64,000 nucleotides of DNA, from positions 1-64,000 of the forward strand of contig NZ_LQXQ01000019.1 of NCBI RefSeq assembly GCF_003268395.1, given 5' to 3'. The first letter of the stretch is position 1. Every line of letters begins with the position of its first letter. A model generated the notes under the pieces. That model saw only the letters and a program-made list of their open reading frames with translations, did not search any database and was not told where the DNA came from. The DNA comes from Acinetobacter sp. CFCC 10889. GTDB taxonomy: Bacteria > Pseudomonadota > Gammaproteobacteria > Pseudomonadales > Moraxellaceae. Positions 25,017 to 35,065 of the stretch are shown here, one piece after another. A program made the translations under genes and the position numbers.

Positions 25017-27323
25017 ATGGTCACAGTACGTGAACAACTTCCAGAACAACTGAACGAGTTGTCTGAGGAAGCGACTGTAGAACATGCCGTAGAAGCGCAA
25101 CAGGCTTTGGCAACTTGGCTAGATCGTGTGCGTGGAATTTTAGACGGTGCTGAGCTTCGACAGTTGCAAGAAGTGGCTCAATTAGTTTTACAAAAAGAAT
25201 TAGCAACCATGGCAAATAGCCGAACCAATATCTTTACAACAGGTATTGGGATGGCGGATATTTTGGCACATTTACATGTCGATGAAGACACGCTGTCTGC
25301 TGCTGTTTTATATCGTAGTGTACGTGAAGGTATTATTTCGCTTGAGGAAATTCAAGTACAGTTTGGGGAGCAGGTTTATAACCTTGTCAAAGGTACTTTG
25401 GCAATGGGGAAACTGTCTGAACTTATCGAGAAAAATAAACGTTTAGAAGACCATTTTAATAATAACCAACGTGAACATTTGTCAGGCATTTATAAAATGC
25501 TGATTTCGGTGACTGAAGATGTACGTGTGGTTTTGATTAAATTGGCAGAGCGTACTTATGCTTTGCGTGAATTGGCAAAATCTCCAAGAGAGCGTCAAGA
25601 ACGTGTTGCACGTGAAATTTTAACCATTTACTCGCCTTTAGCACATCGTTTAGGCATTGCACAATTAAAATGGGAGCTAGAGGATTTAGCTTTCCGTTAT
25701 TTGGCACCCGAACGTTATAAAGAAATTGCTTCGTTACTCAATGAAAAGCGTTTGGAGCGTGAACAATATATCCAATTTGTTGTTGATAAACTTAAAAGTG
25801 AATTGGCTGCACATGATATTCATGCAGAAATTTCAGGGCGTGTGAAACATATTTACTCTATTTATCGCAAGATGAAGAGTAAAAATCTCAGCTTTGATCA
25901 GCTTTATGATATTCGTGCTGTTCGTGTTTTAGTGAAAAATGTTTCTGAGTGTTATCACGCTTTAGGTATTGTTCATCAAATTTGGCGACATATTCCACAT
26001 CAGTTTGATGACTATATTACCAATCCGAAAGCCAATGGTTATCGTTCATTGCATACAGCGGTGATTGCTGAAAATAAATCGCTCGAAATACAAATCCGTA
26101 CTGTAGAGATGCATGAAGAAGCTGAGCTTGGTGTATGTTCACACTTCAACTATAAAGAAGGTTCAAAAACCACCGATTATTCATTTAATCATCGTTTGCA
26201 TTCTTTACGTTCAGTGCTTGAACATTATCAAGAGCGTAATGATGCAAATGTACATCCGAATGAAGATGAAGTTGAGGATTTTGAACATATTCAAGACTTT
26301 GAAGGTTTTGAAAAAATTTATGTCTTTAGTCGTGATGGTGATATTAAAGAATTACCACGTGGTTCAACGGTTTTAGATTTTGCCTATCATGTACATACTG
26401 AAGTGGGTAATAAGTGTTATGCAGCACGTGTTAATCAACGTTATGTACCTTTAACATATACCTTGAAAACAGGTGAACAAGTTGAGATTTTAACCAAGAA
26501 AGATCGTGAGCCAAATCGTGATTGGTTGGTGAATTCTTTAGGTTATATCAAAACAGCACGTGCCCGTGACAAGTTGCGTCATTGGTTTAGGCAGCAAGAC
26601 CGTAGTAAAAACTTGGAAGTGGGACGAGAGATTTTAAATAAAGAACTTTCTCGTTTGGCGATTCATCCGAAAAGTATTGATTTAAATGATTATTGTAATC
26701 ATTTTAATGTCAAAACAGGGGATGATATTTTGGTGGCATTGGTGAATGGTGATATTAGCCTGCATGCCATGATTAACCAAGTGAATCGTCACATGCATTT
26801 AGATCAGGATGAACCTGAACTAGTGTTGAAACCAACATTAAATCCACGTGCAAGTCATACTTTATCAGCGCATGGTATTTTGATTGATGGTTTGGATAAT
26901 GTAGAGTTGCATATTGCACAATGTTGTCAGCCTGTGCACGGCGAGTCGATCGCGGGTTATATTACTTTAAATCGTGGTGTGAGTATTCATAAAGTTGCCT
27001 GTACAGATTATATGCGTATGATCAACTTAGAGCCTGATCGTGCGGTAGAAGCAGACTGGGAAATGCAACCCACACGTGGTCAAAGTGTGCAGATTGTGGT
27101 GGAAGCCTATGATCGCCGTGGTTTGTTAAAAGATTTAACCCAAGTGATTTTCTCTGATCAGATCAATATTCGTCAGGTCAATACCATTTCTGAATCAGAT
27201 GGGATTGCCAATATGAAACTTTTGATTGAAGTTAAAGGTTTGGCACAGCTTTCTCGTTTATTGGCACGTTTAGAGCAGCAACCTGGCATTATTAGTGCAA
27301 GACGTTTGGTGCAAGGGAATTAA
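25017..27323 (+). CDS. relA: RelA, (p)ppGpp synthetase I
   Basis: The 768-residue ribosome-linked synthetase makes (p)ppGpp from ATP and GTP/GDP on amino-acid starvation. The N-terminal HD hydrolase domain is degenerate (TTGIGMADILAHLHV, no His-Asp metal pair), so it is monofunctional. The synthetase domain shows YDIRAVRVLV and FDDYITNPKANGYRSLHTAV. The usual EFDD signature of RelA reads QFDD here. TGS (about 430-490), the cysteine-containing zinc-finger region and a C-terminal ACT domain (about 690-768) follow. GGAGACGGGT precedes the ATG. Confidence 0.97.
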   Translation: MVTVREQLPEQLNELSEEATVEHAVEAQQALATWLDRVRGILDGAELRQLQEVAQLVLQKELATMANSRTNIFTTGIGMADILAHLHVDEDTLSAAVLYRSVREGIISLEEIQVQFGEQVYNLVKGTLAMGKLSELIEKNKRLEDHFNNNQREHLSGIYKMLISVTEDVRVVLIKLAERTYALRELAKSPRERQERVAREILTIYSPLAHRLGIAQLKWELEDLAFRYLAPERYKEIASLLNEKRLEREQYIQFVVDKLKSELAAHDIHAEISGRVKHIYSIYRKMKSKNLSFDQLYDIRAVRVLVKNVSECYHALGIVHQIWRHIPHQFDDYITNPKANGYRSLHTAVIAENKSLEIQIRTVEMHEEAELGVCSHFNYKEGSKTTDYSFNHRLHSLRSVLEHYQERNDANVHPNEDEVEDFEHIQDFEGFEKIYVFSRDGDIKELPRGSTVLDFAYHVHTEVGNKCYAARVNQRYVPLTYTLKTGEQVEILTKKDREPNRDWLVNSLGYIKTARARDKLRHWFRQQDRSKNLEVGREILNKELSRLAIHPKSIDLNDYCNHFNVKTGDDILVALVNGDISLHAMINQVNRHMHLDQDEPELVLKPTLNPRASHTLSAHGILIDGLDNVELHIAQCCQPVHGESIAGYITLNRGVSIHKVACTDYMRMINLEPDRAVEADWEMQPTRGQSVQIVVEAYDRRGLLKDLTQVIFSDQINIRQVNTISESDGIANMKLLIEVKGLAQLSRLLARLEQQPGIISARRLVQGN

Positions 27324-27345
27324 CTTAAATTTAAAAATATAAATG

Positions 27346-27380
27346 AACCCCATAAATTGAATATTATTTATGGGGTTTTT
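27346..27380. terminator. Bidirectional terminator between relA and the SDR gene
   Basis: A 12-base stem AACCCCATAAAT / ATTTATGGGGTT with an 8-base loop is followed by TTT on the plus strand. It lies between convergent genes. Confidence 0.85.
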
Positions 27381-27399
27381 ATTTTGAGTAATGATAATT

Positions 27400-28173
27400 T
27401 CATTTTCGACTTAAAAGCATATTTGTTAAACGATTGATGATTTGTGGGCTGATATTGGAAAGTTGATACATCACCTTAGTCTTGAAACCAATAGGATGAT
27501 GTGTTTGCGTAAAGACCGTTCCTTTGCTAGTGGCGAGTTTAAAAACTGCATCAGCAATATCTTGTGGTTTTAAATCTACGCCAATATTTTGAATCGTGCC
27601 TGCATCCATATCTTTTACCATTGCAGTTTGCACAAATAGCGGCATGACATCCAAAACACGAATGCCGTATTTTTGCCATTCAATATCTAAACCTTCTGTG
27701 ATACCACGTACTGCAAACTTACTGGCAGAATAGGAGATAAGATCGGCTTGACCGTAAATCGCAGAAGCTGAGGATAGATTAATGACTCGAGCAAAAGAGG
27801 CTTGTTTTAAGAAAGGCAATGCAGTATGACAACCATTGAGAACACCTTTGACATTAATATCAATTGTACGGTGATGCGCTGCAATATCAGTATTTTCAAA
27901 AGCACCTGAATATAAAATTCCAGCATTATTCACTAAAATATTCAGTTCACCTGCCCACATGACAAACTCAGATAACGCAGTTTGCCATTCAGAATATTGT
28001 GCTACATCGAGTCGCCCTGCTTTGGCATGTGTACCTAACTGTGCTGCCAAATGCTGTGCTGCAGTTTCATTAATATCATAAATTCCAACATTATAGCCCT
28101 GTTGATAAAATAATCGGGCAATCGCTGCACCAATACCTTGTGCCGTACCACTAATGAAAATACTTTGCCGCAT
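27400..28173 (-). CDS. Short-chain dehydrogenase/reductase (classical SDR)
   Basis: The 257-residue protein has the cofactor motif SGTAQGIGAAIA (11-residue TGxxxGxG type), NNAG (ILVNNAGIL), and the Ser-Tyr-Lys triad (NLSSASAIYG, then YSASK). D at YDINE after the second strand suggests NAD(H) preference. An AGGAT ribosome-binding site precedes the ATG. It stands alone between relA and mazG. The substrate is not predictable. Confidence 0.88.
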   Translation of the reverse strand: MRQSIFISGTAQGIGAAIARLFYQQGYNVGIYDINETAAQHLAAQLGTHAKAGRLDVAQYSEWQTALSEFVMWAGELNILVNNAGILYSGAFENTDIAAHHRTIDINVKGVLNGCHTALPFLKQASFARVINLSSASAIYGQADLISYSASKFAVRGITEGLDIEWQKYGIRVLDVMPLFVQTAMVKDMDAGTIQNIGVDLKPQDIADAVFKLATSKGTVFTQTHHPIGFKTKVMYQLSNISPQIINRLTNMLLSRK

Positions 28174-28289
28174 GTGGGTATCCTTTTTGTTTTAAAAGTA
28201 TCAATCTCGATTCAGTTGAACATAAAATACTTTCCACTGACAAGTCTGTGCAGTCATAGATTTTATTATGTGGAAAATAGGGCATTTTT

Positions 28290-29093
28290 ATGGAAAAGTT
28301 ACTTAATATCATGCAGCAGTTGCGCCAAGAATGTCCTTGGGATCGTGAACAAACACCTGAGTCTTTGACTCGATATGCCATCGAAGAAGCATATGAAGTA
28401 GAAGATGCTGTACGCTCAGGTAATGTGAATGATGTCCGTGATGAACTGGGTGATTTGTTGTTACAAGTGGTTTTTCAGTCACAAATGTATAGTGAGCAAG
28501 GAGCATTTGATTTTGATGATGTAGTTGAAGCGATTTGTCAAAAGTTAATTCGTCGTCATCCACATGTTTTTGAAAAAGAAAAGTTTAATGATCTTACTCC
28601 AGATGAGGTTTCACAGCTTTGGCAAAGTATTAAACAGCAAGAAAAACAAGGTAAAGTACAGTCTCGTTTGGATGAAGTAAAACATGCACCTGCTTTGGTT
28701 CAGGCAGAAAATATTCAAAAAAATGTGGCTAAAATTGGTTTTGATTTTCCCAATGCAGCAGAAGCTTATGGCAAAGTGAAAGAAGAGTTAGCAGAGTTTG
28801 AGACTGCTATTGCGACTGAAAAATCCGATGAAATGCTGGATGAATTTGGCGATTGTTTGTTCTCATTGATCAATGTTGGGCGTAAACTAGGCATCTCTAG
28901 TGAAATGGCATTGTTGAGCACCATTCACAAGTTTAAAAAGCGTTTTGCTTTTATAGAAGATCAAGTATTACAACAAGATAAAAGATTAGAACAGATGAGC
29001 TTAGAACAATTAGATCAACTATGGGAGCAAGCCAAATTACATTTAAAACAACAGGCTGCGTATGAACAACAATCATCAGGAACATCCATTTAA
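28290..29093 (+). CDS. mazG: MazG, nucleoside triphosphate pyrophosphohydrolase
   Basis: The 267-residue enzyme has two tandem MazG domains, as in E. coli. The first has the metal-binding set EEAYEVEDAV and DELGDLLLQVVFQS. The second has KEELAEFETAI and DEFGDCLFSLINVGRKLG. It hydrolyses NTPs and dNTPs to NMPs and affects ppGpp levels, fitting its place near relA. The ATG follows AATAGGG. Its end overlaps the start of the ComEA-like gene by 32 bases. Confidence 0.95.
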   Translation: MEKLLNIMQQLRQECPWDREQTPESLTRYAIEEAYEVEDAVRSGNVNDVRDELGDLLLQVVFQSQMYSEQGAFDFDDVVEAICQKLIRRHPHVFEKEKFNDLTPDEVSQLWQSIKQQEKQGKVQSRLDEVKHAPALVQAENIQKNVAKIGFDFPNAAEAYGKVKEELAEFETAIATEKSDEMLDEFGDCLFSLINVGRKLGISSEMALLSTIHKFKKRFAFIEDQVLQQDKRLEQMSLEQLDQLWEQAKLHLKQQAAYEQQSSGTSI

Positions 29094-29511
29094 AGATTCT
29101 ATTTTATTTTCAATATTATTCTTATTTTTCAGTATGTGTGTATTGTCTAATGCACATGCTGAAAAATTTGACCAACGTTATGTAAAGTGGAAAGAACAAC
29201 AACAAGCACATGATGAACAATTGAAACGGCAAGACCCGAATCATTATTTGGGTAAACCAACTGTGACCAACACGCAAGCATCAAAGCAAACAGCGAGCAG
29301 TAGTGCGGCGTTATCAGGTGCAAAAGTTAATATTAATACTGCTAATGTGCAGCAATTACAGCAGTTAAATGGGGTGGGGGAAAAGAAAGCGCAAGCAATT
29401 TTGGATTATCGACAACAAAATGGGAAATTTAAAAATATTGATGACCTGCAAAATGTCAAAGGAATTGGTCCTAAAATGGTAGAAAAGAATCGTGCCATGA
29501 TTGTTTTATAA
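29062..29511 (+). CDS. ComEA-like helix-hairpin-helix DNA-binding protein, exported
   Basis: The 149-residue protein has an N-terminal signal peptide (hydrophobic core about 14-30, cleavage near AHAEK). A Gln-rich linker follows, with two helix-hairpin-helix motifs at about 90-149 (VNINTANVQQL, GVGEKKAQAILDYR, KGIGPKMVEKN). Such proteins bind DNA in the periplasm during natural transformation, a common Acinetobacter trait. Many Acinetobacter carry more than one ComEA paralogue, so this may not be the main competence receptor. It overlaps mazG by 32 bases. Confidence 0.85.
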   Translation: MNNNHQEHPFKDSILFSILFLFFSMCVLSNAHAEKFDQRYVKWKEQQQAHDEQLKRQDPNHYLGKPTVTNTQASKQTASSSAALSGAKVNINTANVQQLQQLNGVGEKKAQAILDYRQQNGKFKNIDDLQNVKGIGPKMVEKNRAMIVL

Positions 29512-29662
29512 AAGAATATTTTATGTCAAATGGCATAAGCTAGATATTCCATGTCTGATTATTTCAAACAAGATTGAGAGAATCAAATTGCCCTTTGATT
29601 GTGTTAGAGATATTATTAGCACAATTATTATTTTTACGTCCTGACGTAGGAGACAGCGTCTT

Positions 29663-31117
29663 TTGCAAACTTTGCGTGCGTCAAAGTGTGGATTATCCAC
29701 CGCTCAACTACCTTCTTCCATTTTAGATGTTATAGATTCTTTAACAAAAGCGGGCTACGAAGCTTATATCGTCGGTGGCGGCGTTCGTGATCTGATGTTG
29801 GGACAAAGCCCGAAAGATTACGATGCTGTAACCAATGCAACGCCATCCCAAGTTAAAGAAGTCTTTGGACGTCGTTGCCGTATTATTGGTCGCCGTTTTG
29901 AATTGGCTCATGTCTATTCGGGTCGTGAATTGATCGAAGTCGCAACATTTCGTGCACCGCCAAAAAAAGCCATTACTTCGGCTGCAGGAATGATTTTACG
30001 TGATAATAACTGGGGCACGATAGAGCAAGATTTTGCTCGCCGAGATTTCTCGATCAATGCTTTATATTATCAACCACGTAAAGGAATTGTTCTTGATTTC
30101 TGTAATGCAGTCGATGATGTAAACAATAAAACTTTACGTTTATTGGGTGATCCTGCGCAGCGTTTTGAAGAAGATCCTGTACGTATGTTGCGAACTTTAC
30201 GTTTTGCAGCCAAGCTCCATTTTAATATTGATCAAAATATTTTAGATATTTTTACGCCTGAAATGACGCAGCTTTTGCGTGATGTGTCGCCACATCGTTT
30301 ATATGATGAATCACAAAAATTATTCACCATGGGGCATCTTAATCGTGTGATGCCAATGTTGATAGAGTTTGGTATTTGGCAGCAATTATTTGCAGATTTA
30401 GAGACAAAAATTACGCCATTTATGGAACGTGCTGCGAAAAATACCGATCAACGTATTCAAATTGGTAAAACGATTAATCCAGCATTTTTCTATGCCGTGT
30501 TGTTATGGGAAAATTTCCTACAACGTTGTGAGGTATATCAAAGCAAAGGTGTGGTTGCCACTGAAGCACGTGCACAAGCAGGTTTGGATGTGCTGAAACG
30601 TCAAGCGTCACGTACCATTATTCCACGTTTTGCAGAAACCTTTATTCGTGAAGTTTGGGAAATGCAAACGCGTTTGTTGAATCCAAAGCCACAGCAAATT
30701 GAGGCTTTGTCGGGTCATGCACGTTTTAGAGCTGGCTTTGACTTTTTGCTATTGCGTGAAAAGTCTGGGGATGCTTCAACACAAGGTATGGGGGCTTGGT
30801 GGGAAGCTTACCAAAATATGTCTTTGGATGAAAAGGAACGTGCGATTAGTAGTTACAATCGTCAACGTGCTAAAAATCGTCGTAAAGCAACACCAGAAGA
30901 ACCTGTTGAAAGCAAAGTTTCAGCACAAATTGAACCTTTGGTGAAAGAAACTGAAACACGTAGTCGTCGTACTCGTAAACCACGTGTTGAAGAGAAAAAA
31001 CCTGTAACACATGCAGTTTCTCATCAAGCTGACACAATTCACCCTGATCATCCTATCTTAAAGCGTAAGCGTGTACAGCGTGATTTGACCAAAGTTGTCT
31101 TTGGACCAACGCAATGA
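29663..31117 (+). CDS. pcnB: Poly(A) polymerase I
   Basis: The 484-residue enzyme adds poly(A) tails to RNA 3' ends and promotes decay. The nucleotidyltransferase head shows VGGGVRDLMLGQ and the metal aspartates D52 and D54 (PKDYDAVTN). An RNA-binding neck (RRDFSINALYY, EEDPVRMLRTLRFAAKL) follows, and a long basic C-terminal tail from about 400. The start is TTG 29663 preceded by GTAGGAG, with a small palindrome TACGTCCTGACGTA just upstream; pcnB of E. coli also uses a rare start codon. folK overlaps the stop by 4 bases. Confidence 0.93.
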   Translation: MQTLRASKCGLSTAQLPSSILDVIDSLTKAGYEAYIVGGGVRDLMLGQSPKDYDAVTNATPSQVKEVFGRRCRIIGRRFELAHVYSGRELIEVATFRAPPKKAITSAAGMILRDNNWGTIEQDFARRDFSINALYYQPRKGIVLDFCNAVDDVNNKTLRLLGDPAQRFEEDPVRMLRTLRFAAKLHFNIDQNILDIFTPEMTQLLRDVSPHRLYDESQKLFTMGHLNRVMPMLIEFGIWQQLFADLETKITPFMERAAKNTDQRIQIGKTINPAFFYAVLLWENFLQRCEVYQSKGVVATEARAQAGLDVLKRQASRTIIPRFAETFIREVWEMQTRLLNPKPQQIEALSGHARFRAGFDFLLLREKSGDASTQGMGAWWEAYQNMSLDEKERAISSYNRQRAKNRRKATPEEPVESKVSAQIEPLVKETETRSRRTRKPRVEEKKPVTHAVSHQADTIHPDHPILKRKRVQRDLTKVVFGPTQ

Positions 31118-31602
31118 GTGTAGTGACCTATATTGGTTTGGGTAGTAACCTTGGTGATTCACAGCAAATTTTACAAGAAGCCGTGCAAAAACTTGCCACG
31201 ATTGGACAAGTGAGCGTGTCGAAATTGTATCAAAGCCCACCAATGGGACCGCAAGATCAGCCAAATTATCACAATGCTGTTGTACAGTTGATTACTGATT
31301 TAGCGCCTTTGCCACTGTTGGATGCTTTACAACTGTTTGAAAATGAATCTGGGCGTGTGCGTTTGCGTCGTTGGGGTGAGCGCACTTTAGATTTAGATCT
31401 TTTGCTTTATGCGGAAAAAAACATTATAAATGAGCGACTCACTGTGCCACATGTTGGTATTTTAGAGCGTGATTTTGTGGTGATTCCTTTATTAGATTTA
31501 GATCCTGAGCTAAAAGTGAACGGACAATCTTTAAAAGACTTAGAACTGCTACAACATTCAACTTTAACTGTTTTAGCTGATACAGATTGGGCAAACATTT
31601 AA
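31114..31602 (+). CDS. folK: 2-amino-4-hydroxy-6-hydroxymethyldihydropteridine pyrophosphokinase (HPPK)
   Basis: The 162-residue enzyme transfers pyrophosphate from ATP to the pterin in folate synthesis. It shows the family motifs YIGLGSNLGD, the catalytic loop RRWGERTLDLDLLLY (two metal aspartates), and LTVPHVGILERDFVV. It overlaps pcnB by ATGA and precedes panB by 43 bases, as in other gamma-proteobacteria (pcnB-folK-panB-panC). Confidence 0.96.
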   Translation: MSVVTYIGLGSNLGDSQQILQEAVQKLATIGQVSVSKLYQSPPMGPQDQPNYHNAVVQLITDLAPLPLLDALQLFENESGRVRLRRWGERTLDLDLLLYAEKNIINERLTVPHVGILERDFVVIPLLDLDPELKVNGQSLKDLELLQHSTLTVLADTDWANI

Positions 31603-31645
31603 GCCTGTTGAACGCTAAGGAACTCTGAATGAGAGGATTATCATC

Positions 31646-32455
31646 ATGATTAGTCTAAGTGATCTACGTAAATTTAAAACGCAAGGACGTAAATTTTCAT
31701 GCTTAACGTGTTATGACGCAAGTATGGCAAAAGCAATGCAAATTGCTGAGATTGATAGTATTTTAATCGGTGATTCTTTAGGTATGACCATTCAAGGTCA
31801 TGATTCAACTTTGCCTGTGACTGTGGCAGATATGGCATATCATACCGCAGCTGTACGTCGTAGCAATCAGCATGCCTTTATCATGTGTGATTTACCTTTT
31901 ATGAGTTATGCAACTTTGAATGATGCATTAGTAAACTCAAAAACAGTGATGCAAGCTGGCGCACAAATGGTCAAAATCGAAGGTGGTGAATGGTTGGCTG
32001 AAACTGTGCAAACCTTAACCCGTAATGGTATTCCTGTTTGTGTGCATTTGGGTCTAACGCCACAGTCTGTACATGTATTTGGTGGTTATAAATTACAAGC
32101 AAAAACTCGTGAAGCGGCAGATCAGTTGATTGCAGACTGCAAGGCAGTCGTTGCAGCAGGTGCAGCCATTTTATTACTTGAATGTGTTCCTGCGCAGTTA
32201 GGTCAAGAAATTTCTGAATTGTTCCCCGATGTTCCTGTGATTGGAATTGGTGCGGGCAAAGAAACCGATGGTCAAGTTCTTGTCGTACAAGATATGTTAG
32301 GACTTACTTTTGGTAAAGTAGCACGTTTTGTGCGCAATTTTATGAAAGAACAAGCAGGGGAAACTGCGATTGTTGATGCATTTAAAGCGTATCATGTTGC
32401 GGTGCAAGATCAATCTTTCCCTGCGGCTGAACATACTTTCCAAGTCGAGCTATAA
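31646..32455 (+). CDS. panB: 3-methyl-2-oxobutanoate hydroxymethyltransferase
   Basis: The 269-residue TIM-barrel enzyme makes ketopantoate from 2-ketoisovalerate and methylene-THF, the first pantothenate step. Motifs are [28 protein letters not shown] (metal-binding D and catalytic region), KIEGG and [26 protein letters not shown] precedes the ATG. Only 2 bases separate it from panC, so the two are co-translated. Confidence 0.97.
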   Translation: MISLSDLRKFKTQGRKFSCLTCYDASMAKAMQIAEIDSILIGDSLGMTIQGHDSTLPVTVADMAYHTAAVRRSNQHAFIMCDLPFMSYATLNDALVNSKTVMQAGAQMVKIEGGEWLAETVQTLTRNGIPVCVHLGLTPQSVHVFGGYKLQAKTREAADQLIADCKAVVAAGAAILLLECVPAQLGQEISELFPDVPVIGIGAGKETDGQVLVVQDMLGLTFGKVARFVRNFMKEQAGETAIVDAFKAYHVAVQDQSFPAAEHTFQVEL

Positions 32456-32457
32456 AT

Positions 32458-33303
32458 ATGAAAACTGAAACTACCATACAAGGATTATCTGCATCGTTAA
32501 ATCCTGCTCGATCGGCACGTAAAATCATTGGTTTTGTTCCAACCATGGGGAATTTACATGAGGGGCATTTGAACCTTGTGCGTGCTGCTCGTAAATTGTG
32601 TGATGTAGTCGTGGTGAGTATTTTTGTCAACCCGATTCAGTTTGGTCCAAACGAAGATTTTGATAATTATCCTCGTACTTTAGAACATGATAGTCATCTT
32701 TTGGCTGAGGTGGGCTGTGATATTGTGTTTGCGCCATCTGTGGATCAAATGTATGGCAAGCAACCGCGTTTGACCAATATTAGTGTCAGTGACATTACCA
32801 ATGATCTTTGTGGTTTACAGCGTCCTGGACATTTTGATGGTGTTGCGGTTGTTGTGACTAAATTGTTTAATATTGTGCAGCCTAACTTTGCATTTTTCGG
32901 GCAAAAAGATTATCAACAATTGGCAGTGATTAAACAGTTGGTACGTGATCTAAATATGCCAATTGAGGTGATCGGTGTGCCAATTACTCGTGCAGAAGAT
33001 GGTTTGGCATTAAGTTCTCGTAATGGTTACTTATCAGAGCAGGATCGTGCAACTGCACCTTGTATTTATGCAACTTTGCAAGCAGCTGAAAAGCAATTGC
33101 ATGATGGACTTGCGCTCGATGTTGCATTGAGCAATATTCGTCAACAACTGACCGAGGTTGGTTTTGATGTAGACTATGTGGAAGCACGTAGTCCAATGTT
33201 GCAAAAAATTGGTCAATTTGATCAAGATATAGTATTGTTTGTAGCTGCAAAATTAGGAAAAACCCGTTTGATTGATAACTTACAGGTTAAACATACAACT
33301 TAA
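32458..33303 (+). CDS. panC: Pantothenate synthetase
   Basis: The 281-residue enzyme joins pantoate and beta-alanine using ATP. The nucleotidyl-transferase HxGH motif is in [14 protein letters not shown], and [28 protein letters not shown] and LALSSRN line the active site. It ends the folK-panB-panC group, and rapZ follows after 25 bases. Confidence 0.97.
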   Translation: MKTETTIQGLSASLNPARSARKIIGFVPTMGNLHEGHLNLVRAARKLCDVVVVSIFVNPIQFGPNEDFDNYPRTLEHDSHLLAEVGCDIVFAPSVDQMYGKQPRLTNISVSDITNDLCGLQRPGHFDGVAVVVTKLFNIVQPNFAFFGQKDYQQLAVIKQLVRDLNMPIEVIGVPITRAEDGLALSSRNGYLSEQDRATAPCIYATLQAAEKQLHDGLALDVALSNIRQQLTEVGFDVDYVEARSPMLQKIGQFDQDIVLFVAAKLGKTRLIDNLQVKHTT

Positions 33304-33328
33304 AAAAATAACTTAGGGTCGCCATGCC

Positions 33329-34180
33329 ATGAAGCGTATACTTATCGTGACAGGTCAGTCTGGATCAGGAAAATCATCTGCATTGCAGGTTTTAGAAGAT
33401 TTGGGCTATTACTGTATTGATAATTTACCTCTGGCATTGCTGCCTGAAATCGTCGAAAAATTAGATAAAGAAAATAATTTAGAACAACTGGCGCTAGGCG
33501 TTGATGTTCGTAGCACACGTGCGGATTTGCAAGGTTTTGATCATGTTTTTCAAATGTTGCAAAAGCATGGTGAAGTCGATGTTATTTATCTCACAACACG
33601 TGATCAAGAACTGATTTCTCGTTTTAGTGCTTCACGTAGACCGCATCCTTTATCGACACGTTTTAAAAGTTTGAATGAATGTATTCAAGAAGAAAAAACT
33701 TTACTTCTTCCGATTCAACTACGTGCCACAGTCCATATTGATACATCGGATAAAAGCGTACACGATTTAAAAGATATTTTATTGTCTAAGCTTGGACAGT
33801 CTGATAAGTTGATTTTGATTTTACAATCATTTGGTTATAAATATGGTATTCCTTTGGATGCCGATTTTGTCTTTGATGTGCGTCATTTGCCCAATCCACA
33901 TTGGGATCTTGAACTGCGCAAATTTTCAGGTTTGGATGAACCTGTACGACAGTTTCTACAAGACAGTCAACAAGCCAATGAGATGTATGAAGACATTTAT
34001 CAATTTTTAAATAAATGGTTGCCAGCATTTGCAGAAGGGCATCGTCATTATATTACGGTATCTATAGGCTGTACGGGTGGGCAACATCGTTCAGTTTATA
34101 TCGTGGATCGACTGAAAACAGCATTGCAGTCGAAATGGACGATTCAAGTATTACATAGAGAAATGAAGCACTGGTCATGA
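33329..34180 (+). CDS. rapZ: RapZ, RNase adaptor / nucleotide-binding protein
   Basis: The 283-residue protein has a Walker A motif [13 protein letters not shown] (K15), a second nucleotide motif near 60 ([11 protein letters not shown]), and the C-terminal [12 protein letters not shown] domain. In E. coli RapZ senses glucosamine-6-phosphate and delivers GlmZ sRNA to RNase E; its target in Acinetobacter is not established. It overlaps ptsO by 4 bases, the classical rapZ-ptsO pairing, here without ptsN or rpoN alongside. Confidence 0.95.
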   Translation: MKRILIVTGQSGSGKSSALQVLEDLGYYCIDNLPLALLPEIVEKLDKENNLEQLALGVDVRSTRADLQGFDHVFQMLQKHGEVDVIYLTTRDQELISRFSASRRPHPLSTRFKSLNECIQEEKTLLLPIQLRATVHIDTSDKSVHDLKDILLSKLGQSDKLILILQSFGYKYGIPLDADFVFDVRHLPNPHWDLELRKFSGLDEPVRQFLQDSQQANEMYEDIYQFLNKWLPAFAEGHRHYITVSIGCTGGQHRSVYIVDRLKTALQSKWTIQVLHREMKHWS

Positions 34181-34446
34181 TCGACACAACTGTTGACGTA
34201 ATTAATAAATTAGGGTTACATGCGCGGGCATCTGGAAAACTCATTGAAGTGACCACCAAATTTCGTTCATCGATTCAAATCGGAAAAGGTGATAAATTGG
34301 TCGATGCAAAGAACATTCTTTCTTTACTCATGCTTGGAGCCGGTAAGGGAACTACTTTACGTCTAGTGATTGATGGTGCAGATGAAGAAAAAGCTTTGTC
34401 TGAAGTTCAAGCACTATTCGCAGCTAAATTTTACGAGGCAGAATAA
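34177..34446 (+). CDS. ptsO: NPr, phosphocarrier protein of the nitrogen PTS
   Basis: The 89-residue HPr-like protein has the phosphorylatable histidine H15 in [13 protein letters not shown]. NPr relays phosphate between EI-Ntr (PtsP) and EIIA-Ntr (PtsN), a regulatory rather than sugar-transport cascade. Its ATG overlaps the rapZ stop, and darP begins 2 bases after its own stop. ptsP and ptsN must lie elsewhere in the genome. Confidence 0.93.
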   Translation: MIDTTVDVINKLGLHARASGKLIEVTTKFRSSIQIGKGDKLVDAKNILSLLMLGAGKGTTLRLVIDGADEEKALSEVQALFAAKFYEAE

Positions 34447-34448
34447 TC

Positions 34449-34985
34449 GTGGCACGTCGTCCGCAACGTTTTACTGAAGATGATTTTGAGTCTTTAGAAG
34501 GACGTGCAAGTAAATCAGAACAGAAAAGAGCCGTACAGCGTATGGCTGCTTTAGGTGAGCAACTGGCTGAGTTGTCTAAAAAACAAATCGAAGCTTTGCC
34601 TGTCGAAGAGCGATTAATCGAAGCTTTGCTTGATGTGCAATTGATTACATCTTTTGAAGCACGTCGTCGTCAATTTCTCAGAGTGGGCAAATTATTGCGT
34701 AATGAAGATGAGGCTATGATCTTGTCTTATTTAACCCCGAAACAAGGTGCGAAAAAATTAGCACAATTGGATCGCTGGGTTGAGCGTATGATCGAGCAAC
34801 GTGATCCTGCGATTAAAGAGTTTTGTAAGTCTTACAAAGCAGCAGAAAGTCATTCATTGCGTCAGCACGTGCTACGTATTCATCGTGATAAATCATTACA
34901 AGCCACTGAAGAAGAGTTGGCTGAGTCTAAACAAAAGTTTTTAAACTATGTTCAACAAGTGGCTTTGCTATCTGAACAAGGTTAA
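34449..34985 (+). CDS. darP: DarP (YjgA), dual-action ribosomal maturation protein
   Basis: The 178-residue basic, helical DUF615 protein starts with GTG 34449 two bases after ptsO. It shows ALPVEERLIEALLDVQ and a central LTPKQGAKKLAQLDRWVERM segment typical of YjgA. In E. coli it binds late 50S precursors and helps peptidyl-transferase-centre maturation. It ends the panBC-rapZ-ptsO group at a strong terminator. Confidence 0.92.
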   Translation: MARRPQRFTEDDFESLEGRASKSEQKRAVQRMAALGEQLAELSKKQIEALPVEERLIEALLDVQLITSFEARRRQFLRVGKLLRNEDEAMILSYLTPKQGAKKLAQLDRWVERMIEQRDPAIKEFCKSYKAAESHSLRQHVLRIHRDKSLQATEEELAESKQKFLNYVQQVALLSEQG

Positions 34986-35006
34986 GTGAAATTATTGTTT
35001 TACATA

Positions 35007-35035
35007 AAAAAACGACCTTTTGTAGGTCGTTTTTT
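35007..35035 (+). terminator. Terminator after darP
   Basis: The stem AAAAAACGACCT / AGGTCGTTTTTT has a 5-base loop. It can act on both strands, since the acyl-CoA ligase gene converges from the right. Confidence 0.9.
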
Positions 35036-35065
35036 ATTGATGGTTTTTGTTTTATGGAAATGAAA

